A stretch of 64,000 nucleotides of DNA from Lysobacteraceae bacterium (lineage in GTDB: Bacteria > Pseudomonadota > Gammaproteobacteria > Xanthomonadales > Rhodanobacteraceae), in assembly GCA_021372495.1 (NCBI GenBank), contig JAJFUF010000010.1, positions 62,001 to 126,000 of the forward strand. The letters run 5' to 3'. The position numbers were made by a program, and so were the translations under genes. The notes beneath the pieces are model-generated. The model saw only the letters and a list, made by a program, of their open reading frames with translations. It made no database searches and had not been told where the DNA came from. Shown here in pieces: positions 25,035 through 32,453 of the stretch (the stretch's first letter is position 1; every line of letters starts with the position of its first letter).

Positions 25035-27725
25035 TCAGCCGGCGACGAAGGCGATCCGCACCGCGCGCGCGGCGGCATCGGCCGGCGGCATGACCTGCGC
25101 GCCGACCCGGCGCGCCCACTGCTGCGTCGCCGCGTCGCGCGCGTCGACGTGGCCGACGAGGCGGGCGCAGCCGCGCGCGAGGGCGTAGTCGCGCAAGACG
25201 CCCAGCAGCGCGCGGCCGGCGCCGCGGCGCCGGCAGTCGGGCGCGACCGCCAGCGCGAACTCCGCCGCGCCCGGCGTCGTGCCCAGCGCGTAGCGCGCCA
25301 CCGCGAACGGCGCCGCGTCCGCGCCGTGCCGCAGCAGCACGAAGCCCATGTCGCGCTCGTAGTCGATCGCGCGCGGGCAGGTCCACAGCCGCTCGCCCCC
25401 GGCGGGCAGCCAGTCGCGTTCCGGCCCCGCTTCCAGCAGCGCGCGCACGGGCGCCGCGTCGCGCGGCAGCAGCGGGCGCAACAGGCAGCGCGTGCCGTCG
25501 GCCAGCACGACTTCGCGGACCCAGTCGTGCGGATAGGGATGCACGGCGAGATGCGGATAGGCGCCCGTCGCGGTCGGCGCGGCCGGGTCGATCACCACGC
25601 GCGCGTCCAGCGCGATGCAGCCCTGCGCGCCGGCCAGCAGCGGATTGATGTCGAGCTCGCGCACCCACGGCAGCGCGCACACCAGGTCGGACAGGCGCAG
25701 CAGCATCCCGGTCAGCGCGTCGGCGTCGATCGCCGGCACGTTGCGGTAGGCGCCCAGCAGCGCGGCGATGCGCGTGCGCGCGATCAGGTCCGCGGTCGAT
25801 GCCCGGTCCAGCGGCGGCAACGCGAAGGCCACGTCGTGCAGCCGCTGCACGGCCACGCCGCCGGCGCCGAAGCAGAGCACGCGGCCGAACGCGGGGTCGG
25901 TCGCCACACCGGCCATCAGCTCACGGCCGTGGGCGAGGCGCAGCATCGGCTGCACCATCACGCCGGCGATGCGCGGCTCGGGGATGCGCGGTATGGAGAT
26001 CGCCAGCAGGCGTTCGAAGGCGCCGCGCACGGCGTCTGCATCGGCGAGGTTCAATTGCACGCCGCCGACGTCGCTCTTGTGCACCACGTCGGGCGATTCC
26101 AGCTTGAGTGCCACCGGATAGCCCAGCGTGCGCGCGGCCTGCACCGCCTCCTCCGCCGACGACGCCGTCGCGCACGCCGGCGTGGCGATGCCGAACGCGG
26201 CGAGCAGCGCGTGCGCCTCGTGGGTGTAGAGCTGCGTGCGTTCTTCCTCGATCGCGCGTTGGCGGATGGCCAGGGCCGCGCTGAGGTCCGGCTGCGGCGG
26301 CGTCTCGGGCGCAGCCGGCGCTGGCTCCGCCACCCGGTGCGGTCGGGCAAACGCGGCCAGCGCGGCCAGCGCCGCCATCGCTTCTTCCGGCTGGCGCACG
26401 TGCGCGACGCCCAGCGCTTCGCAGCGCTCGTGTGCGGCGGCAACGTGGGCATCGCCCAGCCAGGCGCCGACCACGGGCTTGGCATGATGGGCCGCCGCGT
26501 CGGCCAGCACGTCGGCGATCTCGGCGGGATCGTCGCCGCGCAGCGGCACGTACAGGGCGGCCGCGCCGTCGACGGCCGGGTCGGCCAGCACCGTGTCCAG
26601 CGCGGCGGCGAAGCGTTCGGCACCGGCGTCGCCCAGCACGTCGACCGGGTTGGCCACTGCGGCCGCCGCCGGCAGGCGCCGGCGCAACGCGCGCTGCGCT
26701 TCCGCCGACAGCTCCGCCATCGCCAGGCCGTAATCGCGCGCCGCGTCGGCGGCGAGCGCCGCCGGGCCGCCACCGTTGCTGATTACGACGAAGCGCCGGC
26801 CCGCGGGCAGGTCCAGCCGCGCCAGCGCGCCGGCGACCGCGTACAGCTCGGCCAGCGAATGCAGGCGCGGCACGCCGCAGCGGCGCAGCGCGGCGTCGAA
26901 CACCGCGTCGTCGCCGAGCAGCGCCGCGGTGTGGCTGCTGATCGCGCGCTCGCCCTCGGCGTGCCGCCCCGCCTTCATCGCCACCACCGGCTTGATGCAG
27001 GCGGCGCGGCGCAGCGCGGACACGAAGCGGCGCGCGTCGTTGACGCCCTCGACGTAGAGCACGATCGCGCGGGTGAGCGGATCGTCGGTCAGGAAATCGA
27101 TCGTCTCGCCGAAGCCGATGTCCGCCGCCGCACCCAGCGCCACCACCGCCGACAGGCCGACGCGGCCGCCCTCGGCCCAGTCCATCAGCGCGGCGCACAA
27201 CGCGCCGGATTGCGCCACCAGCGCCAGCCCGCCCGGCGGCGGCCGCGCCACCGCGAAGGTCGCGTTCAGGCCGAGCCGCGGCCGCACCACGCCGAAGCTG
27301 TTCGGCCCCAGCAGGCGCACCCCGCCCTCGCGCGCGGTGCGCAGCACGCGCGCCTGGCGCTCGCGGCCGGCGTCGTCGCTTTCGGCGAAGCCGCCGCTGA
27401 GCACGGCGGCCGCGGCGACGCGCGCACGCGCGCAGTCGTCCACGACCCGCTCGACGGCGGCGGCGGGCACGGCGATCACCGCGAGGTCGACCGGCCGCGG
27501 CAGCGCCTGCAGATCCGGGTAGCAGGGCCGCCCGTAGAGCTGCGCATGGCGCGGATTCACCAGGAACACCTCGCCCGCGTAGCCGCTCCCCGCGAGGTTG
27601 CGATACACCGCGGCGCCGACCGCGGCCTCGCGTTCGGAAGCGCCGACGATGGCGACGGCGCGCGGTTCCAGCAGCGCGGACAGCGCCGAACGTTCCGCAC
27701 CGGCGGCCGGCCGTGGGGTCTGCAT
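25035..27725 (-). CDS. Pat-like protein: NDP-forming acyl-CoA synthetase domains with C-terminal GNAT acetyltransferase
   Basis: An 896-residue protein of the PatZ/Pka type. Residues 10-140 form a CoA-binding Rossmann domain (LEPRAVAIVGASEREAAVG), residues 150-460 the succinyl-CoA-ligase-like domains (LLGPNSFGVV, ALVAQSGALCAALMDW), residues 480-700 an ATP-grasp domain (GYPVALKLESPDVVHKSDVGGV) and residues 730-896 a GNAT domain with VAPDCRRRGAGRALL for acetyl-CoA. These proteins acetylate lysines, classically switching acyl-CoA synthetases off. The ligase catalytic histidine is not obvious, as usual in Pat enzymes. ATG 27725 is preceded by GAGGAAAC nine bases upstream; other ATGs at 27740 and 27767 are possible. 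FNR-type control links protein acetylation to the regulon. Confidence 0.88.
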   Translation of the reverse strand: MQTPRPAAGAERSALSALLEPRAVAIVGASEREAAVGAAVYRNLAGSGYAGEVFLVNPRHAQLYGRPCYPDLQALPRPVDLAVIAVPAAAVERVVDDCARARVAAAAVLSGGFAESDDAGRERQARVLRTAREGGVRLLGPNSFGVVRPRLGLNATFAVARPPPGGLALVAQSGALCAALMDWAEGGRVGLSAVVALGAAADIGFGETIDFLTDDPLTRAIVLYVEGVNDARRFVSALRRAACIKPVVAMKAGRHAEGERAISSHTAALLGDDAVFDAALRRCGVPRLHSLAELYAVAGALARLDLPAGRRFVVISNGGGPAALAADAARDYGLAMAELSAEAQRALRRRLPAAAAVANPVDVLGDAGAERFAAALDTVLADPAVDGAAALYVPLRGDDPAEIADVLADAAAHHAKPVVGAWLGDAHVAAAHERCEALGVAHVRQPEEAMAALAALAAFARPHRVAEPAPAAPETPPQPDLSAALAIRQRAIEEERTQLYTHEAHALLAAFGIATPACATASSAEEAVQAARTLGYPVALKLESPDVVHKSDVGGVQLNLADADAVRGAFERLLAISIPRIPEPRIAGVMVQPMLRLAHGRELMAGVATDPAFGRVLCFGAGGVAVQRLHDVAFALPPLDRASTADLIARTRIAALLGAYRNVPAIDADALTGMLLRLSDLVCALPWVRELDINPLLAGAQGCIALDARVVIDPAAPTATGAYPHLAVHPYPHDWVREVVLADGTRCLLRPLLPRDAAPVRALLEAGPERDWLPAGGERLWTCPRAIDYERDMGFVLLRHGADAAPFAVARYALGTTPGAAEFALAVAPDCRRRGAGRALLGVLRDYALARGCARLVGHVDARDAATQQWARRVGAQVMPPADAAARAVRIAFVAG

Positions 27726-27751
27726 GCATGGTTTCCTCATCGCTGCGCAGG

Positions 27752-27793
27752 ATGTTCGGCGACGCATGCCGTGGTGGTGTTGATGGCCGTCAA
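27752..27793 (-). promoter_or_regulatory. FNR-type box with -10 element for the Pat-like gene
   Basis: TTGATGGCCGTCAA (27780-27793) is followed on the minus strand by GAACAT (27752-27757), 32 nt centre to centre. It is the left member of a box pair in the divergent Pat/Usp gap. Confidence 0.7.
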
Positions 27794-27859
27794 GGGAAGG
27801 ACCGGCCGGGCCGGACGCCCCGCCCCGCGGCGCGTCGCCGGCGCGCCGTCGTCGGACTG

Positions 27860-27900
27860 TTGACGTGGGTCAACTTGCCGCAGCCCCGCGCGGCTAACGT
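27860..27900 (+). promoter_or_regulatory. FNR-type box with -10 element for the first usp gene
   Basis: TTGACGTGGGTCAA (27860-27873) has TAACGT (27895-27900) centred exactly 31 nt away. The predicted transcript begins near 27907, leaving a leader of about 26 nt before ATG 27933. Confidence 0.82.
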
Positions 27901-27932
27901 AAAAGCAACATTCCCCCGCCCACACGGCACCC

Positions 27933-28412
27933 ATGTTCAAGCACATTCTGGTGGGCTTCGACGGGTCCGCCTCGTCGCAACGGGGATTTAACACCGCCCT
28001 CGAGATCGCCTCCTCGCTGGGCGGCGACCTGACCGTGATGCAGGTGCTGTCCGGCTACGACCACGTGTTCGGCGACAGCCGGCCGGCGCGCGACCTGCCC
28101 ACCCGCAGCGCCTACGAGTCGGCGGTCATGGCCGCGGCGCAGCGCGCCGTGGCGGGCCTGGCCGATGCCGCCAGGGCGCGCGGCGTGGCGTGCCGCTCGG
28201 TGCTGGAATTCGCCGCCGAGCCTCACCGGGCGCTGCTGCAGCAGGCGCTGCGCTGCGACTGCGACCTGATCGTGATGGGCAACGGCGACGGCGACCAGGG
28301 CGCCAGCATGTCGCCGGGCGGCGAGACCGAATCGACGCTGGTGTACGGGAGCATCCCGGTGCTGGTGGTCGGCGCGCTGCCGCCGGACCCCTGCCGGCTG
28401 CCGGCTGGATAA
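27933..28412 (+). CDS. Universal stress protein (UspA family), degenerate ATP loop
   Basis: A 159-residue single-domain Usp starting MFKHILVGFDGSASSQRGF, the standard first strand and loop. The region that normally forms the nucleotide-binding G-2x-G-9x-G-S/T loop reads VMGNGDGDQGASMSPGGETES, which is acidic and lacks the usual Gly-Ser step, so ATP binding may be lost or altered. The C-terminal strand IPVLVVGALP is intact. Usp proteins of this type accumulate under low oxygen and energy stress. It is preceded by one of the best FNR-type promoters here and followed after 61 nt by the response regulator gene. Confidence 0.9.
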   Translation: MFKHILVGFDGSASSQRGFNTALEIASSLGGDLTVMQVLSGYDHVFGDSRPARDLPTRSAYESAVMAAAQRAVAGLADAARARGVACRSVLEFAAEPHRALLQQALRCDCDLIVMGNGDGDQGASMSPGGETESTLVYGSIPVLVVGALPPDPCRLPAG

Positions 28413-28473
28413 CCCCCCTCCGGTGGTGCCATGATGAAGGTCATTCGGCGGAAGGATCCCCCGGAGGGCCATC

Positions 28474-29211
28474 GTGAAACGCGCCAGCGAATCGCCCACC
28501 GAATCAATCCCGACGATAGCGGTCATCGATGACGAGGTCGACATCGTCGACCTGGTCGAGGCTTATTTCGGACAACGCCGGACGCAGGTACTTACCGGGC
28601 ACTCCGGCAGCGACCTGCGCCGCATCATGGGCGAGCGCAGGGTCGACCTGGTGCTGCTCGACCTCGGCCTGCCGGGCGAAGACGGCATCGACCTCGCCCG
28701 CGAGCTGCGCCGCACCACGAGCGTGCCGATCATCATCCTCAGCGGCCGCGCCGACACGGTCGACAAGGTGCTGGCGCTGGAGCTCGGCGCCGACGACTAC
28801 GTCACCAAGCCGTTCGAGCTGGCCGAACTCTACGCGCGCGCGCGCTCGGTGCTGCGCCGCGCGCAGCAGGCGCGCACGACGGTCGACGAGCCCTGCATGC
28901 GCTTCAGCGGCTTTGCGTTCTATCCGCGGCAGCGCCGCCTGCAGGCGCGCGACGGCACTACCGTGGAACTGACCAGCGGCGAGCTGCAGATGCTGGAAGT
29001 GTTCCTCTACCACCCGAACCGGCTGCTCTCGCGCGACCAGATCCTCGAGTGGACGCGCGGCCGCGACGGCGGTCCCTTCGACCGCAGCGTCGACATGCAG
29101 ATCGGCCGCCTGCGGCGCAAGATCGAGACCGATCCCGCCGCGCCGCAACTGATCAAGACCGTGCGCAGCCAGGGCTACTGGTTCTCCGCCAACGTCGAGC
29201 GCCTGCCCTGA
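28474..29211 (+). CDS. OmpR-family response regulator
   Basis: A 245-residue regulator with a receiver domain (residues 12-130: acidic IDDE, phosphoacceptor D63 in LVLLDLGLPGEDG, Lys near 113 in YVTKPFE) and a winged-helix DNA-binding domain (about 140-240: LTSGELQMLEVFLYHPNRLL, the RSVDMQIGRLRRKIE recognition region and KTVRSQGYWF). GTG 28474 follows GGAGGG. The histidine kinase gene begins immediately after or overlaps the stop, so they form a pair. An imperfect FNR-like core just upstream is too close to the start to act as an activator site. Confidence 0.93.
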   Translation: MKRASESPTESIPTIAVIDDEVDIVDLVEAYFGQRRTQVLTGHSGSDLRRIMGERRVDLVLLDLGLPGEDGIDLARELRRTTSVPIIILSGRADTVDKVLALELGADDYVTKPFELAELYARARSVLRRAQQARTTVDEPCMRFSGFAFYPRQRRLQARDGTTVELTSGELQMLEVFLYHPNRLLSRDQILEWTRGRDGGPFDRSVDMQIGRLRRKIETDPAAPQLIKTVRSQGYWFSANVERLP

Positions 29212-29258
29212 ACGCGTCCGCGCCGCCGGTACCCTTCGCGACCGCCTTCGGCAGCCTG

Positions 29259-31256
29259 GTGGTGCTGCGCCAGGTGCTCGACTCGGCGCCCGACGCGATG
29301 CTGATCGTCGACACCGAAGGCACCATCCACTACTGGAACGCGGAAGCCGAGAAGCTGTTCGGCTACCCCGCGGACGCGATTCTGGGCCGGCCGATCGAAA
29401 CCGTCGTCCCGCAGCGGCGGGCCGAGGCGCACCGCAGGCATCGGCTCGAGTACGTGCGCAACCCGCAGCGCGGTCCGATGGGCGCGGACGGGGAGCTGCG
29501 CGGGCTGCGCCGCGACGGCACCGAGGTGCCGGTCGAGGTCAGCCTGAACACGGTGACGATCGGCGGCGCGCCCTACGTGGTCGCTTCGGTGCGCGACATC
29601 GGCGCGAAGCTGCGGGCGGAGGAGAACCATCGCCGCCTGCGCCAGCAGGAAATGCTGCTGGCGCTGTGGGAGCAGACCCTGCGCAGCCCGTCCTTCGACT
29701 CGGCATGCCGGGTGACGGCGTACGCCGCGCGCGAGGTGCTGGCCGCCCGGCGCATCCGCGTGATCGAATTCGGGCCGGGCCACCATTCGCGGCTGGTGCG
29801 CATCGCCTGCGACACCGACGCGGACAGCGCGCCCATGTGGGTGGACCTGTCCGTCCTGCCGCAGGCGGCTGCCCTGCTGCAGGACGAAACCGACGCCGCG
29901 GCGGCGGCCGCGCCGCCGGTCGCGATGCGCCTGCACAACGACGCCGACGGCATCGAGCTGACGCTGTCGCTGCGCGCGCACACCGGCATCCTCGGGGCGC
30001 TGGCGATCACCCGCCCCCGCGACGCTCTGTTCAGCGGCGACGACATCTACGTGGCGCAAAGCGTGGCCCACCTGCTCGCCCGCGCGCTGGCGCGCAGCCA
30101 GTCGGACCAGTTGCTGGTCGCCGCGACCCGGATGGAGGCGCTCGGCCAGCTCAGCGGCGGCATCGCCCACGAGTTCAACAACCTGCTCAGCATCCTCTCC
30201 GGCAATCTGGAAATCCTCGGCGAGCGCGTGCGCGGCGACGCGTCGATGGAAAAGCTGGTGCACGCGGCGGTTCGCGCCACCCGGCGCGGCGGCGAGCTGA
30301 CCAAGCGCCTGCTGATGCTGGCGCACAAGCAGCCGGCGCGGGTCGCCTCCTGCCGCCTCCAGCAACTGCTGCCGGAACTGGTCGAGGTGCTGACGCGCAC
30401 GGTCGGCAAGCGCATCGACGTGCTGCTCGACGTGCCGCCCGACCTGCCCGCGGTCGCGCTCGACCCGTCGGTGCTGGACGCCTGCGTCATCAATCTGGCC
30501 ACCAACGCGCGGGATGCCATGTCGAACGGCGGCACGCTGACGATCGGCGCCGCGGTCGCCCGCCTGGACGCGGCGCCGGACCCGGAGCACGCGGCCCAGT
30601 TCAGGCCCGGCGAATTCGTCGCGCTGGCGGTCGCCGACACCGGCGCCGGCATGGCCGAGGAGGTCCGGCGCCGCGCGTTCGAGCCGTTCTTCACCACCAA
30701 GGATCCCGGGCGCGGCACCGGGCTCGGACTGGTGCTGGTGCGCTCGCTGATGAACCAGATCGGCGGCTGCATGACGCTGCACAGCTCGTCCGGCGCGGGC
30801 ACGCGCGTCAACCTGTTCTTTCCGGTGGCCGGCACGGATGGCGCAGCCGCCACGCGCGCCGCGGCCGCGCGCGGGCGCGGCGAATGCGTGCTGGTGGTCG
30901 AGGACGACGACGCGGTGCGCGACACCACGGCCCTGCTGCTGGAGGATCTCGGCTACCGCCCCGTGGCGGTCGACTCGGTGGCCGCCGCGCACGCCGAGCT
31001 GGAACGCCGCAGCGACATCGCCGTGGTGTTCAGCGACGTCGCGCTGGGCGGCGACGGCAACGGCATCGACTTCGCCGACGAGCTGCACGAGCGCCGCCCG
31101 GACCTGCCCGTGCTGCTCACCTCCGGCTACGCCGCCTCGCTGACCGCGCGCCTCGGCGACCACCCGGCGGTGGCGAACCTGCTGGCCAAGCCGTTCACGC
31201 GCGACCAGCTCGCGGCCGTGATCGGCGCCGCGCTCGCGCGGCGCGCCGCCGGCTGA
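29259..31256 (+). CDS. Hybrid sensor histidine kinase with PAS domain and C-terminal receiver
   Basis: From the chosen start the protein has 665 residues. A PAS domain fills residues 1-120 (VLDSAPDAMLIVDTEGTIHYWNAEAEKLFGYP). A GAF-like region follows (about 130-290), then the dimerisation helix with H304 in GQLSGGIAHEFNNLL, an ATPase domain with NLATNARDAM, ADTGAGM and GTGLGLVLVRSLMNQIGG, and a receiver domain (about 545-665) with VLVVEDDDAVRD and VVFSDVALGGDGN. No membrane helix is seen, so it senses a cytoplasmic signal, possibly redox or oxygen. The frame has no ATG between the upstream gene and the PAS domain; GTG 29259 is a guess, and a non-standard CTG overlapping the previous stop (29208) is possible. 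Confidence 0.88.
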   Translation: MVLRQVLDSAPDAMLIVDTEGTIHYWNAEAEKLFGYPADAILGRPIETVVPQRRAEAHRRHRLEYVRNPQRGPMGADGELRGLRRDGTEVPVEVSLNTVTIGGAPYVVASVRDIGAKLRAEENHRRLRQQEMLLALWEQTLRSPSFDSACRVTAYAAREVLAARRIRVIEFGPGHHSRLVRIACDTDADSAPMWVDLSVLPQAAALLQDETDAAAAAAPPVAMRLHNDADGIELTLSLRAHTGILGALAITRPRDALFSGDDIYVAQSVAHLLARALARSQSDQLLVAATRMEALGQLSGGIAHEFNNLLSILSGNLEILGERVRGDASMEKLVHAAVRATRRGGELTKRLLMLAHKQPARVASCRLQQLLPELVEVLTRTVGKRIDVLLDVPPDLPAVALDPSVLDACVINLATNARDAMSNGGTLTIGAAVARLDAAPDPEHAAQFRPGEFVALAVADTGAGMAEEVRRRAFEPFFTTKDPGRGTGLGLVLVRSLMNQIGGCMTLHSSSGAGTRVNLFFPVAGTDGAAATRAAAARGRGECVLVVEDDDAVRDTTALLLEDLGYRPVAVDSVAAAHAELERRSDIAVVFSDVALGGDGNGIDFADELHERRPDLPVLLTSGYAASLTARLGDHPAVANLLAKPFTRDQLAAVIGAALARRAAG

Positions 31257-31268
31257 GCGCGACTGCGC

Positions 31269-31985
31269 TCAGGCCGCCCACGCCGCGGCCCGCCCCAGGC
31301 GCTCGCGGTCGCGGATGCTGATGTGGCGGCCCTCCACCTGCACGGTGCCTTCGCGGTTGAAGCGGCTCAGCCCGCGGCTGATCGTCTCCAGCTTGAGGCC
31401 GAGGTAGCTGGCGATGTCCTCGCGCGTCATCTTCAGCACGTACTCGGTGCCGGAATAGCCGCGCGCAGCGTAGCGCCGGCCGAGGTCGAGCAGGAACGCC
31501 GCCAGGCGCTCCTCGGCGGTGGTCGAGCCGAGCAGCAGCATGGTCATCTGCTCGTGCTGGATCTCGTGCGCCAGCTTGCGGATCAGCGCCGCGTTGAGCG
31601 CGCGCACGTCGATGCCCATGCGCTCCAGCCGGCGCAGCGGAACCTCGATCGCCACGCTGTACTCGAGTGCGCGGATCGAGGTCGGATGCACCTCGGCATC
31701 GAGTGCGTCCAGGCCGAGCAGATCCTCGCCGAAATAGAAGCGCGTGACCTGCTCGCGGCCGTCGATGCCGACCCGCAGCGCCTTGGCCGAACCGCTGGAC
31801 AGCAGGAACAGCGACTCGAACGCGTCGCCCGCATGCACGATGTGCTCGCCCTTCTGCAGGCGCACGACGCGCAGCGTCGCCTGTGCGGAGAAGTCGGCCA
31901 GGCAGCGGCCCAGCGCGCTGCGCTGCAAGGTGGCGCCGGCCAGGTTGCGGGCGGAGGCGAGATCGAGCGAGGGATGCACAGTCAT
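31269..31985 (-). CDS. Crp/Fnr-family regulator with FNR-type recognition helix but no iron-sulfur cysteines
   Basis: A 238-residue Crp/Fnr protein. The cyclic-nucleotide-like sensor domain spans about residues 30-150 (LQKGEHIVHAGDAFESLFLLSSG, YFGEDLLGLDAL), followed by the dimer helix and a helix-turn-helix with MTREDIASYLGLKLETISRGL. The E-T-I-S-R recognition motif equals that of E. coli FNR and predicts binding to TTGAT-N4-ATCAA. FNR holds its oxygen-sensing [4Fe-4S] cluster with three N-terminal cysteines and a fourth near residue 122. Here the only cysteine is C28, and the counterpart of the fourth is isoleucine in YSVAIEVPL. It therefore cannot sense oxygen by that cluster; a haem/NO-sensing (Dnr-like) or constitutive role is possible. 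A TAGGTT element (complement 32020-32025) may be its -10. No FNR box precedes it. Confidence 0.9.
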   Translation of the reverse strand: MTVHPSLDLASARNLAGATLQRSALGRCLADFSAQATLRVVRLQKGEHIVHAGDAFESLFLLSSGSAKALRVGIDGREQVTRFYFGEDLLGLDALDAEVHPTSIRALEYSVAIEVPLRRLERMGIDVRALNAALIRKLAHEIQHEQMTMLLLGSTTAEERLAAFLLDLGRRYAARGYSGTEYVLKMTREDIASYLGLKLETISRGLSRFNREGTVQVEGRHISIRDRERLGRAAAWAA

Positions 31986-32111
31986 GGGAGCTTCTCGTGG
32001 GGGAGAGGATTACAGCCTCAACCTAGTCGCCGAGCCGCATGGGGGCATCACGCCCCGGTCACGCCGCGTAACGGTGCGTAACAGCCGCGTCCGCGCGCCT
32101 CCCCGTCGATG

Positions 32112-32153
32112 TTGATCCACCTCAAGCCCGCTCCCGGCCCCGGTTGCTAGAAA
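32112..32153 (+). promoter_or_regulatory. FNR-type box with -10 element for the dodecin-glgP unit
   Basis: TTGATCCACCTCAA (32112-32125) has one mismatch in the right half (CTCAA). TAGAAA (32148-32153) lies 32 nt away centre to centre. The Crp/Fnr gene ends its own promoter region on the opposite side. Confidence 0.68.
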
Positions 32154-32185
32154 TCGTCCGCTCCATTGCGCACGAGGATACGGTC

Positions 32186-32392
32186 ATGAGCGACATCGCC
32201 AAGGTCATCGAAATCAGCGCGTCGTCGAGCAAGGGCATCGAGGATGCGATCCAGTCCGGCCTGCTCAAGGTGGCGAAGACGGTCAGCAACCTGCGCGGCG
32301 CCTGGGTCAGCGACATCAAGGTCTGCACCGAGCCCGACGGCCGGGTCAAGGAATGGCGCCTCGAGATGAAGGTCACGTTCGTCGTCGAATGA
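32186..32392 (+). CDS. Dodecin (flavin-binding dodecamer)
   Basis: A 68-residue protein matching dodecin over its full length: VIEISASSSKGIEDAIQSGL, then LRGAWVSDIKVCTEPDGRV and the final strand WRLEMKVTFVVE. Dodecins form hollow dodecamers that store or buffer riboflavin, FMN or FAD, with the tryptophan in GAWV stacking on the isoalloxazine ring. ATG 32186 gives the standard N-terminus. It shares a promoter region carrying an FNR-type box and lies 61 nt upstream of glgP. Confidence 0.93.
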   Translation: MSDIAKVIEISASSSKGIEDAIQSGLLKVAKTVSNLRGAWVSDIKVCTEPDGRVKEWRLEMKVTFVVE

Positions 32393-32453
32393 CCCGCCGC
32401 CGCGCCACGGCGCCTCCGTGGCGCGGCGACGCAGGTCCGCGGCAGACGGGAGC

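Noticed and set aside
27714..27729. Alternative ATG at 27729 in another frame at the start of the Pat-like gene
   Set aside because: That frame has no family motifs; the frame from 27725 carries the CoA-binding domain directly.
28431..28444. FNR-like ATGATGAAGGTCAT before the response regulator
   Set aside because: Both outer bases mismatch, no -10 element stands at 31 nt, and the start codon is only 30 nt away.
29049..29258. Upstream extension of the histidine kinase to ATG 29049
   Set aside because: The added 70 residues overlap the response regulator's DNA-binding domain and are Arg-rich shadow sequence.
32041..32090. Possible FNR box upstream of the Crp/Fnr gene
   Set aside because: The sequence 31 nt from its likely -10 (TGACCGGGGCGTGAT region) does not match either half-site.
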